NCBI GenBank assembly: GCA_964643255.1
Contig: CAZXSM010000026.1
Span: forward strand, 1-25,092
DNA length: 25,092 nt
Direction: 5' to 3'
Source of the DNA: JAAYRG01 sp964643255
GTDB lineage: Bacteria > Bacillota > Clostridia > Lachnospirales > Lachnospiraceae
The position numbers and the translations under genes are program-made. Below are positions 20,957 to 25,092 of the stretch, in pieces; within the stretch, counting starts at the first letter, position 1, and every line of letters starts with the position of its first letter. The notes beneath the pieces were generated by a model. It did no database searches and was not told the DNA's origin. It was given only the letters and a program-made list of their open reading frames with translations.

Positions 20957-22402
20957 TTAGCTATGAATTGCCCCTAAACTTAAGTCCATAGATGCTTCAC
21001 CAATCACTTCACTTGTGGTTGGATGGGGGAAAATAGTCTTGTTTATTTGATCTTCTGACAAACCATTTGCAACAATTGTTGTTAAAGTAGCAATCAAATT
21101 TGAGGCATCAGGGCCTATTACACTGGCTCCTATTATTTCTTCACTAGTATTGTTTTTTATTAACTTAACAAAACCGTTCCTTTCATTCATAACTAAAGCT
21201 TTGCCATTACCCATAAAAGGAATTTTACTAACACTAATATCTAATCCTTGCTCTTTTGCTTGGTCTTCACCTATGCCAATGGTAGCTATCTCTGGTGAAG
21301 TAAAGATTACATTTGGAACCATCTTATAGTCCATCTTAGAATCTTTATTTAAGATGTTATCTACTGCTACTATACCTTGATGAGATGCTACATGGGCTAA
21401 TTGAATTATATTAGTTACATCCCCAATTGCATATATGTGGTCTATGTTAGTTCTCATTTCATTATTAACTTTAATTCCTTTAGAATTTTTACTAAGGATA
21501 AGTCCCGTAGATTCAAGATTAAGGCTTTCTAGGTTAGGTTCTCTTCCTATAGCAACTAAGATTTTATCAGTTTCTATAGAGTGCTGACCTTTTTTATCTT
21601 CATAGACAACTACTGCCTTACCTTCTTTAGATTCTTTTATTTCTGTAACCTTAGATTTAGTATGGATTTTTATCTTTTTTCTTTTAGCAAGCTTTTGTAT
21701 TTCTCTAGAAACATCTTTATCTACCATATTTAATGTTCTATCTAAAGACTCAACTACATTTACTTCCACACCTAAACTATTATATATAAAAGCAAATTCC
21801 ATGCCAATTACTCCACCACCAATAATAGTAATAGATTCTGGTAAGTCTGTTGATTCTAAGGCTGTAGTACTATTTAGAACAAATGGTGAGTCTATTCCAG
21901 GTATACTCACATTGGATATTTTAGAACCAGTAGCTATTATTATGTCTTTAGCTGAGATAATGTAATCATTATCTCCACTTACCCTAACCTTGTTCTTGCT
22001 TATAAAAGAGCCTTCACCTAATATTACATTTATTTTATTCTTCTTCATTAAGAATTCAACACCTGATACAAGTCTTTTTACTATACTATCTTTTCTAGCA
22101 ATAACTTGTTCCATATTAACTGATAGGTCTCCCTTTATATCTATTCCAAACTCCTTTGAATTCCTTATGTTTTCATACACTTGGGAACTTTGAACTAGGA
22201 CTTTAGTTGGAATACATCCGATGTTTAAACAAGTACCACCAAGGGCTTCCTTTTCTACAAGTGTTACATCCAAGCCGTTTTTTGCGGCATAGATTGCTGC
22301 AACATATCCCCCAGGACCCCCACCTATTATAAGCAAGTCTGTACTTATTTTATCTGAAGTTTTATTATTTGATTCAGTATTAGCAATGTCATTTGTATTC
22401 AT
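20957..22402 (-). CDS. lpdA: Dihydrolipoyl dehydrogenase (E3), stand-alone
   Basis: This FAD enzyme reoxidises protein-bound dihydrolipoamide with NAD+, as the E3 of 2-oxoacid dehydrogenase, acetoin or glycine-cleavage complexes. The 481-residue protein has the FAD GGGPGGYVAA at 27-36, the redox disulfide GGTCLNIGCIPTK (C58, C63), the NAD motif IIGGGVIGMEFA near 193-204, the second FAD motif YAIGDVT, and the active-site pair in HPTTSE (H460, E465). The first 20 residues are a polar Asn/Thr/Ser-rich extension, not a lipoyl domain, which some E3 enzymes carry. The ATG follows GGAGG. No E1, E2, GcvP/T/H or lipoate genes are adjacent, so its partner complex is not shown here. It lies between pheT and the VanZ operon, with a terminator upstream, so it has its own promoter (not clearly seen). 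Confidence 0.95.
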   Translation of the reverse strand: MNTNDIANTESNNKTSDKISTDLLIIGGGPGGYVAAIYAAKNGLDVTLVEKEALGGTCLNIGCIPTKVLVQSSQVYENIRNSKEFGIDIKGDLSVNMEQVIARKDSIVKRLVSGVEFLMKKNKINVILGEGSFISKNKVRVSGDNDYIISAKDIIIATGSKISNVSIPGIDSPFVLNSTTALESTDLPESITIIGGGVIGMEFAFIYNSLGVEVNVVESLDRTLNMVDKDVSREIQKLAKRKKIKIHTKSKVTEIKESKEGKAVVVYEDKKGQHSIETDKILVAIGREPNLESLNLESTGLILSKNSKGIKVNNEMRTNIDHIYAIGDVTNIIQLAHVASHQGIVAVDNILNKDSKMDYKMVPNVIFTSPEIATIGIGEDQAKEQGLDISVSKIPFMGNGKALVMNERNGFVKLIKNNTSEEIIGASVIGPDASNLIATLTTIVANGLSEDQINKTIFPHPTTSEVIGEASMDLSLGAIHS

Positions 22403-22503
22403 AATAACCTCCTTTTGGGTGTTTATTATATAAAGTATAGACCCTTAATATATTATAATATAATAACCTAACTTAGAAAAGTAGGTAAATAAAACAAAAT
22501 CGA

Positions 22504-22532
22504 AAAAAGGAGCTTATATTGAGCTCCTTTTT
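22504..22532. terminator. Terminator of pheS-pheT
   Basis: AAAAAGGAGCT (22504-22514) and AGCTCCTTTTT (22522-22532) form an 11-bp perfect stem with a 7-nt loop, five bases after the pheT stop. The stem ends in A/T runs on both sides, so it works in either direction; only the minus-strand use is needed here. Confidence 0.92.
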
Positions 22533-22537
22533 CATAT

Positions 22538-24988
22538 TTATTTTCTTAAAGTTACTCCAAGCTTTCCAAGACCGTCAATTATCTTGTCCATTATAGGATT
22601 AACATCCTTATCCTTTAATGTTCCATTTTTGTCACGGAATACTATAGAATAAGCCATTGATTTATATCCCTTTTCTATTTGTTCACCTTCATATAAGTCA
22701 AAGAGATGGTAACTTTCAAGTAATGTTCCTCCTAATCTGCGAATTACCTCTTCAACCTCTCCTGCTAGAATATCATTCTCCATAACCATACTTATATCCC
22801 TTGTAATTGCTGGATACTTGGCTATACCTTGGTATTTTGTATCAAAGTTAGCATATGGAATAATCTCTGGTAAATCAAGAACAGCAATATAAACTTCTGT
22901 TTCTATTTCGTATTTATCAGCTACTTCAGGATGAACCTGTCCTAAGTAACCAACTACTTTACCATCATACTCTACTTGAGACTTTCTACCTGGATGTAAA
23001 AAAGGTTTATTGATATCTGGACTAAATACCGGCATGTCCTTTAAACCAATTTTCTCTAAAAACACTTCTACAATCCCTTTTAAGTCGTAAAAGTCTCCTT
23101 GCCCATACATACCAAGAGCGAACTGTTTTCTCTCATCTGGCAGTTCTTTTAGGGGTAGCTCTTCTGGAATATATATGTTGGCAATCTCATATAAACGAAC
23201 ATCTTTATTTCTATGATTATAATTTCTAGATAATGAAGTTAACATTCCATTTACTGGATTAGTTTTCATTATAGAAAAATCTTTCCCTAAAGGATTAGAT
23301 ATTTTGATAGCTTGTCTAAGTTCACTATCTTCTGGAATTAATAGCTTGTCAAAAACCTTAGGACTTTCAAATGAATAGTTCATTGATTCACTAAATCCAC
23401 TTTGCTCTGCCACATCTCTTGCTATATTCTCTATCTGCAAATTAAAGGGTAGATGTCCAGTTGTGGCTCCACCTTTAGGAAGGGTAGATGGTATCTTATC
23501 GTAACCATAAAATCTTGCCACTTCTTCATCTAAATCGGCTTGAGATTCCACATCTTGTCTCCAGGAAGGAACAATTACATCCCCTGTACTTTCATCATAT
23601 TTTAAGTCAACCTTATCTAGATAGTTAATCATTGTTTCTTTTGAGATATCTGTACCTAATATATGATTTGTATAGTCTGGGTCAAATGCTACCCTAGAAT
23701 CACTTCTCTTATCAGGATAATTATCTACAAGACCATCTACAACTTGTCCTGCACCAAATTCCTCAATTAACTGACATGCACGGTTAATTGCCTTAAGAGC
23801 AGTATTAGGATCTAAGCCCTTTTCAAACTTAGCTGCTGCTTCAGTTCTAAGTCCTAACTTCTTACCAGAAAGTCTAATATTAGTTCCATTAAAACTTGCT
23901 GCTTCTAGTAATAGGGTATCCATATCATCAGTTATTTTAGTGCCTTCACCGCCCATGATTCCTGCTATACCAATTGGACCTTCGTCGTCACATATCATTA
24001 AAGTAGAATCATCAATATCTCTTACTTGACCATCTAAAGTTTCAAACTTTTCTCCTTTTTCACCTCTGCGAACAATGATTTTATTGCCTTTAACAGTATT
24101 TAAATCATAAGCATGCATTGGTTGTCCAAACTCTTCCATAACATAGTTGGTTATATCAACAATATTATTAATTGGACGTATTCCACAAGCTGCTAATCTT
24201 TGCTGCATCCATAGTGGAGATGGTTCAATCTTAATATTCTTAACTACTCTTGCAATATAACGGTTACAAAGATCTGGATCTTCAATCTCCACTTCAATAT
24301 AATCAGAAGCTTGGTCTTGTCCTGGCTCAGGATTAACAAGCTCTCCAGTCACTGGTAGATGTAAGTCTTTCTTAAATGTAGCTGCTGCCTCTCTTGCTAT
24401 TCCAATAACACTATTGCAATCTACTCGATTAGATGTTACTTCATATTCTACCACTGTATCATTTAAACCCAAGGCTTCTACAGCACTTGAACCTATCTCA
24501 AGATTATCATATGCTGGATTATCACTGAATATATATATTCCGTCTTCTGGTGCATCAGGATACATGTTATTATCAGAGCCTAACTCTTCAATAGAGCACA
24601 TCATTCCAAATGATTCCTCACCACGTAATTTGCCTTTCTTAATCTTCATTCCGCCTTTTATCATCTTGCCATCGTGACTGCCTGCAACACGTCCGCCTGC
24701 TAATACTACAGGAATTATATCCCCTTCTTTTATATTATCAGCCCCTGTAACTATTTGTACAGATTCGCCATCTTTATCAACCTGAACCTGACAAATAACT
24801 AATTTGTCAGCATTAGGGTGCTTTTCTATTTTTAATATTTTACCTACTACAATCTTATCTAAATCTTCATCAAGCTTTTGGTAACCTTCTACATTTGTTC
24901 CACTTAGTGTCATTCCATCTACATATTCTTGAATAGATACATTAAGGTCAGGAACATATGCTTTTATCCATGATAAAGGTGTTTTCAT
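22538..24988 (-). CDS. pheT: Phenylalanine-tRNA ligase beta subunit
   Basis: This 816-residue subunit of the alpha2-beta2 synthetase charges tRNA-Phe. Domains in order: N-terminal B1 with an inserted EMAP-type tRNA-binding OB fold (about 40-155, with HPNADKLVICQV), the B3/B4 editing region that hydrolyses Tyr-tRNA-Phe (about 210-400), B5 (about 405-475, HILGTDISKETMINYL), a catalytic-like core without activity (FYGYDKIPSTLPKGG onward), and a C-terminal ferredoxin-like anticodon-binding domain (about 720-816, KYPAITRDISMVMEND). Length is normal and nothing is missing. The ATG follows AGGAGG. It lies 24 bases behind pheS and ends in its own terminator. Confidence 0.97.
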   Translation of the reverse strand: MKTPLSWIKAYVPDLNVSIQEYVDGMTLSGTNVEGYQKLDEDLDKIVVGKILKIEKHPNADKLVICQVQVDKDGESVQIVTGADNIKEGDIIPVVLAGGRVAGSHDGKMIKGGMKIKKGKLRGEESFGMMCSIEELGSDNNMYPDAPEDGIYIFSDNPAYDNLEIGSSAVEALGLNDTVVEYEVTSNRVDCNSVIGIAREAAATFKKDLHLPVTGELVNPEPGQDQASDYIEVEIEDPDLCNRYIARVVKNIKIEPSPLWMQQRLAACGIRPINNIVDITNYVMEEFGQPMHAYDLNTVKGNKIIVRRGEKGEKFETLDGQVRDIDDSTLMICDDEGPIGIAGIMGGEGTKITDDMDTLLLEAASFNGTNIRLSGKKLGLRTEAAAKFEKGLDPNTALKAINRACQLIEEFGAGQVVDGLVDNYPDKRSDSRVAFDPDYTNHILGTDISKETMINYLDKVDLKYDESTGDVIVPSWRQDVESQADLDEEVARFYGYDKIPSTLPKGGATTGHLPFNLQIENIARDVAEQSGFSESMNYSFESPKVFDKLLIPEDSELRQAIKISNPLGKDFSIMKTNPVNGMLTSLSRNYNHRNKDVRLYEIANIYIPEELPLKELPDERKQFALGMYGQGDFYDLKGIVEVFLEKIGLKDMPVFSPDINKPFLHPGRKSQVEYDGKVVGYLGQVHPEVADKYEIETEVYIAVLDLPEIIPYANFDTKYQGIAKYPAITRDISMVMENDILAGEVEEVIRRLGGTLLESYHLFDLYEGEQIEKGYKSMAYSIVFRDKNGTLKDKDVNPIMDKIIDGLGKLGVTLRK

Positions 24989-25012
24989 TTGATTTTAACC
25001 TCCTATATACTA

Positions 25013-25092
25013 TTAAAACTGCTCTAAGAAACGTATATCATTTTCATATAATAATCTCATATCATCAATTTCATATTTTAGTAATGCAATAC
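25013..25092 (-). CDS. pheS: Phenylalanine-tRNA ligase alpha subunit, C-terminal end only
   Basis: The last 25 codons read on the minus strand give a tail ending KYEIDDMRLLYENDIRFLEQF, the characteristic C-terminus of PheS, with TAA at 25015-25013. It is followed 24 bases later by pheT, the standard pheST order. The rest of the gene, including the catalytic motifs, lies beyond the right edge of the window. Confidence 0.9.
   Translation of the reverse strand, partial: IALLKYEIDDMRLLYENDIRFLEQF

Overview
The window is A+T-rich DNA from a Gram-positive, probably anaerobic and spore-forming member of the Firmicutes (Clostridia or Tissierellia type). The grounds are the mcsA-mcsB-clpC-radA stress cluster, ECF-type vitamin uptake subunits, a tetrahydrofolate riboswitch, a Spo0E-like phosphatase, a ferritin-like spore coat protein, strong GGAGG ribosome binding sites and frequent TTG starts. 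Almost every gene is on the minus strand; the exceptions are a partial gene at the left edge, the coat protein gene and a 51-residue protein at 6085-6240. I see no tRNA, rRNA, insertion sequence, prophage or CRISPR array.

Layout, left to right. 1-2.6 kb: the end of an unknown plus-strand gene, then an Old Yellow Enzyme-type flavin oxidoreductase, a thioredoxin and a Crp/Fnr-family regulator. A TGTGA/TCACA palindrome sits where a class II activator would bind, upstream of the thioredoxin gene. 2.7-6.2 kb: Spo0E-like protein, folate transporter subunit FolT behind a THF riboswitch, a DUF975 membrane protein, the spore coat protein, an ECF S component (possibly for niacin) with a perfect consensus promoter and a putative operator at its transcription start, and the 51-residue protein. 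6.4-13.5 kb: radA, an unrecognised 137-residue protein with its own promoter, then clpC, mcsB and mcsA, led by a GntR/YtrA-type regulator where ctsR usually lies. 13.5-17.1 kb: a reduced purine operon purE-purM-purN-purD without purC, purF or purH, ending at a strong terminator. An unexplained 75-nt hairpin with a 22-position stem precedes purE. 17.2-20.9 kb: an operon-like run of VanZ-like protein, small membrane protein, HD-domain hydrolase and an M29-type metallopeptidase with a long N-terminal extension. 20.9-25.1 kb: a stand-alone dihydrolipoyl dehydrogenase and the pheS-pheT pair, with pheS cut by the window edge.

How the genes work together: McsA/McsB/ClpC form the arginine-phosphorylation-dependent protein quality-control system, and RadA acts in recombination repair. 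PurE, PurM, PurN and PurD supply four steps of IMP synthesis. Folate uptake by FolT could feed the 10-formyl-THF used by PurN. Most of the window is ordinary housekeeping. The most interesting signals are regulatory: the purE leader hairpin, the Crp-type regulator with a matching site, the GntR protein with three half-sites in its own leader, the operator-like palindrome at the ECF S-component start site, and an 11-bp-period TGTA array.
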